20,674 nucleotides of DNA, from IMG/VR virus record IMGVR_UViG_3300025125_001199, positions 1 through 20,674 of that record, one strand, 5' to 3'. Origin of the DNA: a virus. Positions within the stretch are counted from its first letter, which is position 1, and the number at the start of each line of letters is the position of its first letter. The translations under genes were made by a program, and so were the position numbers. The notes beneath the pieces were generated by a model, which was given only the letters and a program-made list of their open reading frames with translations, was not told the DNA's origin and did not search any database. Of the stretch, positions 14,207 to 20,381 are shown one piece after another.

Positions 14207-14283
14207 GCTCCAGTAGCTCAATTGGATAGAGCATCTGCCTTCTAAGCAGAGGGTTACTGGTTCGAGTCCAGTCTGGAGTACCA
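14207..14283 (+). tRNA. tRNA-Arg (anticodon UCU)
   Basis: This 77-base cloverleaf has acceptor GCTCCAG/CTGGAGT, D-stem GCTC/GAGC, anticodon stem TCTGC/GCAGA with loop CTTCTAA (anticodon TCT), T-arm ACTGG-TTCGAGT-CCAGT, and an encoded CCA. It reads AGA, the dominant arginine codon in the surrounding genes. It lies 9 bases after tRNA-Leu, so both are probably cut from one transcript. Confidence 0.96.
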
Positions 14284-14291
14284 TTAAACAT

Positions 14292-14384
14292 ATGATAGGG
14301 TGGCATACCTGGTGGAATACGGTAAATGCAACTTATCTCCTTAGTTCTCCCCTATTTTTAATTGGTTTCTGTGTAGTCACTTGA
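14292..14384 (+). CDS. Probable 30-residue membrane micro-protein after the tRNAs
   Basis: ATG 14292 lies 8 bases after the encoded CCA of tRNA-Arg and opens a 30-codon frame. The product is a Trp-rich start (MIGWHTWWNTVNATYLL) followed by a hydrophobic helix (SSPLFLIGFCVVT). The TGA stop (14382-14384) lies inside the TTGATC -35 box of the next promoter, the same arrangement as for the genes ending at 4834 and 15595, which supports it as a real gene. The RNA can also fold: ATAGGG (14295-14300) with CCCTAT (14350-14355), enclosing GCAT-ACC/GGT-AA-ATGC, and a T-run follows, so a terminator-like role is an alternative. No family is recognised. Confidence 0.4.
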   Translation: MIGWHTWWNTVNATYLLSSPLFLIGFCVVT

Positions 14385-14407
14385 TCCTAGGGATAATTTC
14401 ATATAAT
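14381..14407 (+). promoter_or_regulatory. Sigma70-type promoter TTGATC-15-TATAAT
   Basis: TTGATC (14381-14386), 15 bases, perfect TATAAT (14402-14407), then 8 bases to the ATG at 14416. It shares CATATAATAACTG with the promoter at 8385-8413. Confidence 0.65.
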
Positions 14408-14415
14408 AACTGTAT

Positions 14416-14586
14416 ATGAGCGATCAGATTCCTTATTCGAAAGTCCAAAAAACAACGGTTCCTGCCAAAAAAGCAACAACCAAAACCATTAAACCTATTA
14501 ATAGGTCTGCCGGAAAAGGGGATAGTCCCAGGCCTAAAGATAGTAAAAATTATAACCACAATTATGAAAGTATAAAGTGGAATTAA
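14416..14586 (+). CDS. Small basic Lys/Thr/Pro-rich protein of unknown function
   Basis: The 56-residue product is strongly basic and probably disordered (VQKTTVPAKKATTKTIKPIN, then SAGKGDSPRPKDSKNYNHNY). The composition suggests binding to nucleic acid, but no domain is visible. The ATG lies 8 bases after a perfect TATAAT, with no ribosome binding site between, so it should be read from a nearly leaderless transcript. Its stop is one base from the dCMP deaminase ATG, so it heads that operon. Confidence 0.65.
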   Translation: MSDQIPYSKVQKTTVPAKKATTKTIKPINRSAGKGDSPRPKDSKNYNHNYESIKWN

Positions 14587-14587
14587 T

Positions 14588-15031
14588 ATGCCAAAACAAA
14601 ACGAACTAGACGAAACATATTTGCAAATGGCCAACACTTGGGGGTTGTTATCTAAAGCAAAAAGAAAAAAAGTTGGTTGTTTGATAGTAAAAAACGGACA
14701 AATCATTTCTGATGGTTATAATGGTACACCAGCTGGTTATGATAATAATTGTGAGTATGAAACTAGATTTGGATATGAAACTAAGCCAGAGGTGCTACAT
14801 GCTGAATCAAATGCATTAATGAAGTTAGCGAAGAGTACAAATAGTAGTGGTGGTTCTACAATTTATTTAACTATGAGCCCTTGCTTTGAGTGTGCTAAAC
14901 TAATTATACAAGCAGAGGTAAAAAGAGTCGTATATTCAGAAGAATATAGAAATACAGGGGGTATAGATTTTTTAAGAAAAAACGATATTGAATGTGTTTC
15001 AATGTTATTCACAGAAACAATTAAATTATGA
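14588..15031 (+). CDS. cd: dCMP deaminase
   Basis: This zinc enzyme deaminates dCMP to dUMP, feeding thymidylate synthesis; T4 carries the equivalent gene cd. In the 147 residues the zinc site is complete: H71-A-E73 in VLHAESNAL and P98-C99-x2-C102 in MSPCFECAK. The substrate-side N-terminal part, GCLIVKNGQIISDGYNGTPAG, is typical of deoxycytidylate deaminases. It is shorter than T4 Cd (193), probably lacking an insertion. It follows a small basic gene by one base and overlaps the PQ-loop gene by four (ATGA). Confidence 0.92.
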   Translation: MPKQNELDETYLQMANTWGLLSKAKRKKVGCLIVKNGQIISDGYNGTPAGYDNNCEYETRFGYETKPEVLHAESNALMKLAKSTNSSGGSTIYLTMSPCFECAKLIIQAEVKRVVYSEEYRNTGGIDFLRKNDIECVSMLFTETIKL

Positions 15032-15354
15032 ACGATCTATTAGCAATGGTATTTGGAGCAATAATGTCTTTTAGCTTTGCATTATGTTTTGCGCCACAAA
15101 TTTTTAGAATGTATAAAAATAAAAGTTCAAAAGACGTTTCATTGGGAATGATCTTTTTACAAGTGTCTGGTAACGTTGGCGGTTTGGGACTAGCATTTAC
15201 ATCACAAGGAAATATTTGGTTGTTTATAAACTATGGTTTTGGGTTATTAATGGCTGCATGTTTAATGGTAATATGGAACATGTTTCATATAAATAACAAT
15301 AGTGACCGACGATATCAAAGAAACAACCAGAAAAATTTCATTCGCGCATCTTGA
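15028..15354 (+). CDS. PQ-loop membrane protein, SemiSWEET-like
   Basis: The 108-residue product has three hydrophobic helices (about 4-27, 40-58 and 65-87) and the PQ-loop signature FAPQIFRMYKNKSSKDVSLG (residues 21-40; P23-Q24 and KSSKDVS). This matches the single-bundle SemiSWEET/PQ-loop proteins, which dimerise in the inner membrane to pass small solutes such as sugars. A C-terminal polar tail (NNNSDRRYQRNNQKNFIRAS) overlaps the next gene, and the tail may be shaped by that overlap. It starts inside the end of dCMP deaminase (ATGA). Transport substrate and direction are unknown. Confidence 0.72.
   Translation: MNDLLAMVFGAIMSFSFALCFAPQIFRMYKNKSSKDVSLGMIFLQVSGNVGGLGLAFTSQGNIWLFINYGFGLLMAACLMVIWNMFHINNNSDRRYQRNNQKNFIRAS
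15288..15295 (+). promoter_or_regulatory. Perfect T4 late promoter TATAAATA inside the PQ-loop gene
   Basis: This is an exact TATAAATA octamer. It ends 6 bases before the GTG at 15302, putting +1 at 15301-15302. It lies within the coding sequence of the upstream gene and lets the next gene be expressed late and separately. Confidence 0.7.
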
Positions 15355-15595
15355 TACTTTTTTAAAATTTGCTCCCATAGTTGGGTTATCATTAATTGTA
15401 TATTTACAATCTCTTTTCCCCTCAAAAGCAGAATTTGATAAATTACATTCAACTCTCCATGACGTAGAAAAACAAATAATACTGTTAACAACGCTTCAAA
15501 CTACTGTTAATAATAATACGGCAAGAATAGACGCATTATCAACAAAAATACAAAGTCTCGAAATACTAATTGTTTCATTAAAAAATAACCCTTGA
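15302..15595 (+). CDS. Single-pass membrane protein with periplasmic-type coiled coil (possible lysis protein)
   Basis: The 97-residue product has a short charged N-terminus (MTDDIKETTRK), one hydrophobic segment (about 21-41, FLKFAPIVGLSLIVYLQSLF) and then a helical coiled coil to the end (KLHSTLHDVEKQIILLTTLQ and ARIDALSTKIQSLEILIVSL). This layout fits inner-membrane spanins or small holin-type phage proteins, but no family motif is seen. The start is GTG 15302; there is no internal ATG. An exact late promoter octamer ends 6 bases before it, so it is late and leaderless, as expected for a lysis gene. It overlaps the PQ-loop gene by 53 bases in another frame. Its TGA stop is inside the next -35 box. 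Confidence 0.65.
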   Translation: MTDDIKETTRKISFAHLDTFLKFAPIVGLSLIVYLQSLFPSKAEFDKLHSTLHDVEKQIILLTTLQTTVNNNTARIDALSTKIQSLEILIVSLKNNP

Positions 15596-15619
15596 TCCTC
15601 TGAAGCAGTACATTATAAT
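15592..15619 (+). promoter_or_regulatory. Sigma70-type promoter TTGATC-16-TATAAT
   Basis: TTGATC (15592-15597) contains the stop codon of the upstream gene (15593-15595). A 16-base spacer leads to a perfect TATAAT (15614-15619), followed 6 bases later by the ATG at 15626. Confidence 0.75.
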
Positions 15620-15625
15620 AGGTGT

Positions 15626-15763
15626 ATGGCCAAACGAGCATCAACAAGTAAAATAACATTTGGAAGACCCCCAAAGAGTAGAAAAGGTCAAGGATCTAAA
15701 AGTCATTCTAAAAATAAAAAGTCCACCCTATATAAGAAACCTTATGTAGGGCAGGGGAGATAA
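15626..15763 (+). CDS. Very basic 45-residue protein of unknown function
   Basis: The product is extremely rich in Lys, Arg and Ser (MAKRASTSKITFGRPPKSRK, then GQGSKSHSKNKKS) with a Tyr/Gly-containing end (YKKPYVGQGR). It has no acidic residue, and DNA or RNA binding is likely on charge alone. Small basic proteins of this kind recur in marine T4-like phages, but I cannot name a function. The ATG lies 6 bases after TATAAT without a ribosome binding site. The last codons supply the GGGGAG ribosome binding site of the next gene. Confidence 0.7.
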   Translation: MAKRASTSKITFGRPPKSRKGQGSKSHSKNKKSTLYKKPYVGQGR

Positions 15764-15764
15764 G

Positions 15765-16556
15765 ATGGCTGATTTTTGTATAGAAACCACAGCAATTCAT
15801 GATGAATACATAGAAGAATATAATTCTAACTTTGGTAGTTTATCTGATAAATTGGATGATGTGGAATTTTTCTGTTTGACATCTAATCCAGAAAAAATAA
15901 TAAAAAAACACAATATTATACCCATTGATATAAAAAAATATACGCAGGAAAATTTTTCGAAATCATACGATCACAAAACGGGATTTTGTCCTATCTTACA
16001 AGCAACAAGATTTGGAATGCGTGAAGCATATGAAAGAGGGTACTTAAAAATTCTTCATTTACAAACAGATGCAGTAACTATAGATGTCACTTTTGATACT
16101 CAAATATTGTCAAATCATTTTAAAAACGGAATTTATTTTGACATGGGTGGTACTGTGGCAAACTTACTGTACGCAAAAGATCCAAAAGTAAAACATCTTA
16201 TCGATAAATTTGGATTAAAATCTGATATTGAAAAAATGCCTTTTGGTGACGACCCTACAGTATTTTTAAAATTAAAAAATAAAGAAATATTTTTAACCTT
16301 TCTAGATAATGTAGATAAATTATGCGAAGAAACTTATAAATTTGAACACTTCACGACAGGTCTTGCAGCAGAACTATCAATAGGTATGCATATAACAGGA
16401 GTTAGGTCATATTACAACTATCATGGAGTGCTCCATATGAAGCACCCAAAATATTTTGATGTGGATCATAACCATTTACATGTCCAACATTATATAGACA
16501 GAGATCCGCAAATGAAAAAAAACTTACCCCATAAATTCGGAAAATCAAATGCGTAA
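15765..16556 (+). CDS. Putative glycosyltransferase-like protein
   Basis: The 263-residue protein is not firmly recognised. An N-terminal strand/helix pattern (DDVEFFCLTSNPEKIIKKHN), the acidic segment ILHLQTDAVTIDVTFD around residues 95-110 and GIYFDMGGTVANLLY suggest a GT-A-like alpha/beta domain, though the DxD is not canonical. It ends with a His-rich region (DVDHNHLHVQHYIDRD). Its neighbours, a sulfotransferase overlapping by 8 bases and a glycosyltransferase at 17381, favour a role in glycan modification. The start has a good ribosome binding site (GGGGAG, five bases before the ATG) inside the preceding small gene. Confidence 0.45.
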   Translation: MADFCIETTAIHDEYIEEYNSNFGSLSDKLDDVEFFCLTSNPEKIIKKHNIIPIDIKKYTQENFSKSYDHKTGFCPILQATRFGMREAYERGYLKILHLQTDAVTIDVTFDTQILSNHFKNGIYFDMGGTVANLLYAKDPKVKHLIDKFGLKSDIEKMPFGDDPTVFLKLKNKEIFLTFLDNVDKLCEETYKFEHFTTGLAAELSIGMHITGVRSYYNYHGVLHMKHPKYFDVDHNHLHVQHYIDRDPQMKKNLPHKFGKSNA

Positions 16557-17088
16557 AATTTTCAACATAGGGCTTTCTAGAACCGGTACGACATCTCTAA
16601 CAGAAGCTTTACAAATTTTAGGATTCTCAGCATATCATTTCCCTAAAAGTTTCGACCAAATTGAAAAACATGATGCATGTACGGACATGTCTATTACGCT
16701 TGGATATAAATTTTTAGATTTAATGTACCCGGAATCAAAATATATTTTAACAACCAGAAAACTTACAAGTTGGTTATCTTCAATGGAAGTTTTATTTGCT
16801 CAATGGGATATCAAACACGACACACCTGGCTACCCTACAGATTATATGCACTATGCAATTTATGGTACGGTAAAATTTAATAAAGATAAGATGACAAAAG
16901 CATATTTTAACCATGTAGATGATGTAAAAAATTATTTTAAATATAAACGCGAAGATTTATTAGAACTAGACATTGATAGTGACAATAAATGGGAAAAATT
17001 ATGTCCTTTTTTAAATGTAGATATACCAGATGCACCTTACCCTCATTCTAATAAAAGATGCGTTCTTAAAACACCAGCACTTGAATAA
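16549..17088 (+). CDS. Sulfotransferase-family protein
   Basis: This probable PAPS-dependent sulfotransferase would transfer sulfate to a hydroxyl of a sugar, lipid or protein. The N-terminus is the family's 5'-phosphosulfate-binding P-loop: IGLSRTGTTSLTEALQILGF (residues 7-26), followed by the characteristic SAYHFPKS. YPESKYILTTRKLTSWLSSM (60-79) matches the second strand-helix, with the Arg-x-x-x-Ser-type 3'-phosphate contact. At 179 residues it is compact against 200-300 in bacterial members. It begins inside the upstream gene (8-base overlap). The acceptor is unknown; the context suggests a glycan. Confidence 0.8.
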   Translation: MRKIFNIGLSRTGTTSLTEALQILGFSAYHFPKSFDQIEKHDACTDMSITLGYKFLDLMYPESKYILTTRKLTSWLSSMEVLFAQWDIKHDTPGYPTDYMHYAIYGTVKFNKDKMTKAYFNHVDDVKNYFKYKREDLLELDIDSDNKWEKLCPFLNVDIPDAPYPHSNKRCVLKTPALE

Positions 17089-17107
17089 TTAGGTACCCCG
17101 ATATAAT
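17081..17107 (+). promoter_or_regulatory. Sigma70-type promoter TTGAAT-15-TATAAT
   Basis: TTGAAT (17081-17086) overlaps the last codons and stop of the sulfotransferase gene. After 15 bases comes a perfect TATAAT (17102-17107), and the ATG at 17115 follows 7 bases later. Confidence 0.6.
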
Positions 17108-17114
17108 TAATAGT

Positions 17115-17381
17115 ATGAATTCAACAGCAATTAAATTCGTTAAAGGTATATATTCCGAATATGTAGGTAAAAAAACCCAAGTACTCGCTGAGGTTGAGGT
17201 ATATTTAAATTCCCCAGTAGGTGTCGGGGAACATAGCAAACTTTCAGTAGAAATTAAAAATCGTTTTGAAGAACTAGCACAACTTGAAGACGTTCTAGAA
17301 ACAATTGAGAAGCATTTCGATATTACAGAAATGAATGAAGCCCCTCAACTTGTAGAAAATGTAAATCAAACAGCCGAATAA
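17115..17381 (+). CDS. Small acidic helical protein of unknown function
   Basis: The 88-residue product has a mixed N-terminal part (FVKGIYSEYVGKKTQVLAEV) and a helical acidic C-terminus (FEELAQLEDVLETIEKHFDI). There is no signal peptide or membrane helix. It follows a TATAAT promoter by 7 bases and lacks a ribosome binding site. Its stop overlaps the next start (taATG), so it heads a two-gene operon with a glycosyltransferase. No family is recognised. Confidence 0.7.
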   Translation: MNSTAIKFVKGIYSEYVGKKTQVLAEVEVYLNSPVGVGEHSKLSVEIKNRFEELAQLEDVLETIEKHFDITEMNEAPQLVENVNQTAE

Positions 17382-18088
17382 TGGATACAATTGTTGTATC
17401 AGCAACATCTAAAGACTTTTATAAAAATACAGACCTTTATAAAAGTCTTGCTAAGCACTTTGGCCAGGAAGGCCAACTAGTAACCTTTTGGGGTAATCCA
17501 TCTAACTTTTTAGATATTAAAGAATCTAATAAAGAAGGGATAACATCTGTTTATAATAATTTTTTAAAAAAATATAAAGACAAAGACACTATCATATTTG
17601 TTCATGATGATGTTTTTATTGATTCAATAAATTTTGTTGATACAGTAAATGATTTTTTGCATAATAACAATTTAAAGGACAAGTTTGCAGTAGTTGGATT
17701 AGCAGGAGGAAGTAACATACAAAAGAAAAAACCATTTTTATGGCATTTAGTAACCAAAAAAGAAACACAAAGCGGCATTGTTTTTCATCCCCATACCGGG
17801 TTTAACTTTCCTACAGTTTTTGGTCCTACACCTAAAGAAGTTGCGGTATTAGATGGGCTGTTTTTAGCAGTTAATGTAAAAAAATTACAAGAAAATAATA
17901 TTACATTTGATGAAAATATAAAAGGCTTTCATCAGTATGATATGAAATTTAGTATTGATTGTAAAAACGCTGGGTTAAAATTAACAACAGCACCAATAAA
18001 TGTCATTCATAATTCTCCTGGTTTAAGTGATATAAGAAATAAAGATTTTCTAGAGGCTGAAGATTATATACTTAATTCGATTTCTTAG
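17381..18088 (+). CDS. Glycosyltransferase (GT2-like, GT-A fold)
   Basis: This 235-residue putative sugar transferase begins MDTIVVSATSKDFYKN and carries the acidic metal-binding stretch IIFVHDDVFIDS (D76-D77), then VAVLDGLFLAVNVKK and, near the end, GFHQYDMKFSIDCKNAGLKL with a conserved-looking INVIHNSPG. These follow the order of the GT2-related family with an HDD motif found in phages and bacterial surface-sugar loci. Its start overlaps the preceding stop codon. Its last 17 bases overlap the end of the oppositely oriented hub gene, so the two operons meet tail to tail with no terminator between. Donor and acceptor are unknown. Confidence 0.72.
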   Translation: MDTIVVSATSKDFYKNTDLYKSLAKHFGQEGQLVTFWGNPSNFLDIKESNKEGITSVYNNFLKKYKDKDTIIFVHDDVFIDSINFVDTVNDFLHNNNLKDKFAVVGLAGGSNIQKKKPFLWHLVTKKETQSGIVFHPHTGFNFPTVFGPTPKEVAVLDGLFLAVNVKKLQENNITFDENIKGFHQYDMKFSIDCKNAGLKLTTAPINVIHNSPGLSDIRNKDFLEAEDYILNSIS

Positions 18089-20381
18089 TATTTACTATTG
18101 GTCTTGCGGGGTTAGTAACAGGTTCATTATTAGCTTTAGCTTCTTTACGAACCGCTTCATTGCTATCTTTAAGATCTAAAGGCAAATTAGCAAAAGCATG
18201 ATCATGAGAGTACGTGTTAACAGTCATAGGTGTGGGTAAAGCCAACACAGTATGTGGCCCAGCAGAATGCCTACCAATCCAAACTGTACCTATAGGCATT
18301 CCACCAACAAGTTCCCCCGTAACTTGGGTCGGTTCTGTTACTTGATACTCTAAAGGTGCAGTAACATGATTTACACTCAACTCCCCATCTACATGTAAAC
18401 CACCTTTTATTACAACATTTCCATTTACACCGAAATTTGAATCAATTAGTACTTGACCCCCTTGTCTATTTTTAATTGATACAATATCTGCTTCTAAACT
18501 CAATCTATTTCCAGCAGATATATTTGTTTCAAATTCACTTGATAAGTTTAATTGCTCACCGCCTACATTTGTTATAGTACCAGACATTTCAACACTACCA
18601 TATGATTTCATACTTAGACCACCGGCACCAACTAATATATTATATCTATTTGCTACATTTAATGAATAAGAACCACCTGGCATGTCATCAACATGTACAT
18701 ATTCAAACATGGGGCTTTCTTTCATGTGCACATAGGCACCTAAATTATCGACATAAACACCGTCGTTAGTTATTTTACCAACTGAGTCCATTCTTATATT
18801 ACCTAAATCATTCATTACTAAACCGATGGTTTCTACTTTATTTTTTGTTATATCAATAATATGGTTTCCCCCTAGACCCATTTTTTTCTCTAAATCTGCT
18901 AATCTAGTAATTTCTTTTTTATATAAATCTCGATATTGTTCTATAGATTTTCTAGGATCTACCATCCAATCACCATCTTGACTACTGGGACTTATACCCG
19001 TTCCACCACAAACAGGGCATCTACTAGTAGGAGGAATCTGAGTAGCTTTTGGCCCCGAGACGCCGACTCCGGCCAACTTCATTATTAATTGTAATGGATT
19101 AAACCTAGGGATTTTGATAATCATCTTCAGCGGGCTAATTTTTGGCATCGATTTATTATTAGTTACCAAATATTCTTTAGGTGAGGCAGCATTACATACC
19201 GGGCAGTTCCCAAAGCCGTCGTTTGACGCACCGGATGCGCCTTGTCTTTCTTGTAATGGGGATGTTAGTTTTAAGTATTCGTAACCTTCAATTTTTTCAG
19301 CTCTTTTTAATTCAAATAATTGTTTGTATACTGATATAGTTTTAACAATTTTTTGCCACTCTACAAAATATTCATTTTTAAGATTACCAATTTTTAAATA
19401 GTAATCCCCTCTACATATATAATCTAAATCTCTTTCAGTGTATATATTTCTAAACCCTCTAACTGTGTCATATTGATCTTGTAAAACTAATTTTTGATCA
19501 TCGTGTACTGCTAATTCTACATTCGTCTTTAAAGCAAATTGTTTAAAGGAGCCATTGTAACCAGAAATTTTTAAACTTTCTCTATAATCAGAATTAACAA
19601 ACTCAATTGTACCACCTTTTTGGTTTATAAGATATTTGTTTTTGTAGTAATCTATATCTGATTGATTGTCTGTTTTTTCTGATTTATTCTCAAACCCACC
19701 TGGGTAATCATAACCTGAAGGACCACCATACATTTCATTCCAGTCATTTTCCCCATAACTTGCTGCAAAATAAACCGGGTAGAGAGGGTCTCCATCATGA
19801 AAGAAAACCCACACATGGGCTCCCACAGAAGGAATACCAAAAGAACCTTTTGTTTTATTTGAATAAACGCTAGGTGTATAGTCAAATGAATTTACATTTA
19901 CATTGTTAACATTATCAGCTGAGGTATTAAAAGCATCGTTAACTTTAAACCTGTACTTTTCATACACATTACCTTCTTTTTCCCCGATAAAATCGACATT
20001 TTGTGTATCATCTTCTGTATCACTAAAATCTATGCTCTTTGAAGTACCTGCAGATTCAAAACCACTAACACCCGAAAAACTACTATCAGAAGTGGAAGCA
20101 TAATTAGGAAGCGCATTTAATCTACCAGAGCTCATTTCACCTGTAATAGGGGATGCACCAATGCTCCATGGTAATATTTTTTTTAAATCTTCGTATATAT
20201 TGTTTAAATCACTATTAATATTAGCACCTAAAAACTTAAATTTCTTATCTTCAGGAATTTCATTCCAATTTTTATAAACAGTAGGCGAAATATGGGGTAC
20301 GAAAATTTTAACTCTCCCTCTTGCAAGAGGATCGTTATTTTGTATAACTATACCTAAATAATTTCCGTGGTATTTTTTCAT
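18072..20381 (-). CDS. 5: Baseplate hub / tail spike protein, T4 gp5-like, with zinc-ribbon insertion and no lysozyme domain
   Basis: This is the probable central baseplate hub that forms the membrane-piercing needle. The N-terminal OB-fold is clear (residues 1-30, GNYLGIVIQNNDPLARGRVK), continued by GSFGIPSVGAHVWVFFHDGD (179-198) and PVYFAASYGENDW, as in gp5. Residues 520-670 are short repeated beta segments (IGLVMNDLGNIRMDSVGKIT, SLSMKSYG-type) suited to a beta-helical spike, ending with YSHDHAF. Two CPVC pairs (C393/C396 and C455/C458, the latter CPVCGGTG) resemble a DnaJ-type zinc ribbon. No T4 lysozyme-type domain is visible in its 769 residues. The start overlaps the upstream gene by four bases (ATGA on the minus strand). 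Confidence 0.8.
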   Translation of the reverse strand: MKKYHGNYLGIVIQNNDPLARGRVKIFVPHISPTVYKNWNEIPEDKKFKFLGANINSDLNNIYEDLKKILPWSIGASPITGEMSSGRLNALPNYASTSDSSFSGVSGFESAGTSKSIDFSDTEDDTQNVDFIGEKEGNVYEKYRFKVNDAFNTSADNVNNVNVNSFDYTPSVYSNKTKGSFGIPSVGAHVWVFFHDGDPLYPVYFAASYGENDWNEMYGGPSGYDYPGGFENKSEKTDNQSDIDYYKNKYLINQKGGTIEFVNSDYRESLKISGYNGSFKQFALKTNVELAVHDDQKLVLQDQYDTVRGFRNIYTERDLDYICRGDYYLKIGNLKNEYFVEWQKIVKTISVYKQLFELKRAEKIEGYEYLKLTSPLQERQGASGASNDGFGNCPVCNAASPKEYLVTNNKSMPKISPLKMIIKIPRFNPLQLIMKLAGVGVSGPKATQIPPTSRCPVCGGTGISPSSQDGDWMVDPRKSIEQYRDLYKKEITRLADLEKKMGLGGNHIIDITKNKVETIGLVMNDLGNIRMDSVGKITNDGVYVDNLGAYVHMKESPMFEYVHVDDMPGGSYSLNVANRYNILVGAGGLSMKSYGSVEMSGTITNVGGEQLNLSSEFETNISAGNRLSLEADIVSIKNRQGGQVLIDSNFGVNGNVVIKGGLHVDGELSVNHVTAPLEYQVTEPTQVTGELVGGMPIGTVWIGRHSAGPHTVLALPTPMTVNTYSHDHAFANLPLDLKDSNEAVRKEAKANNEPVTNPARPIVNTKKSN

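Noticed and set aside
14295-14359. Third tRNA gene after tRNA-Arg, because TGGTGGAATACGGTAAATGC resembles the D-arm of tRNA-Leu
   Set aside because: No T-arm (GGTTCGA-like) and no cloverleaf can be drawn. The bases are better explained as a micro-ORF and a simple stem with a T-run, though a decayed tRNA is not excluded.
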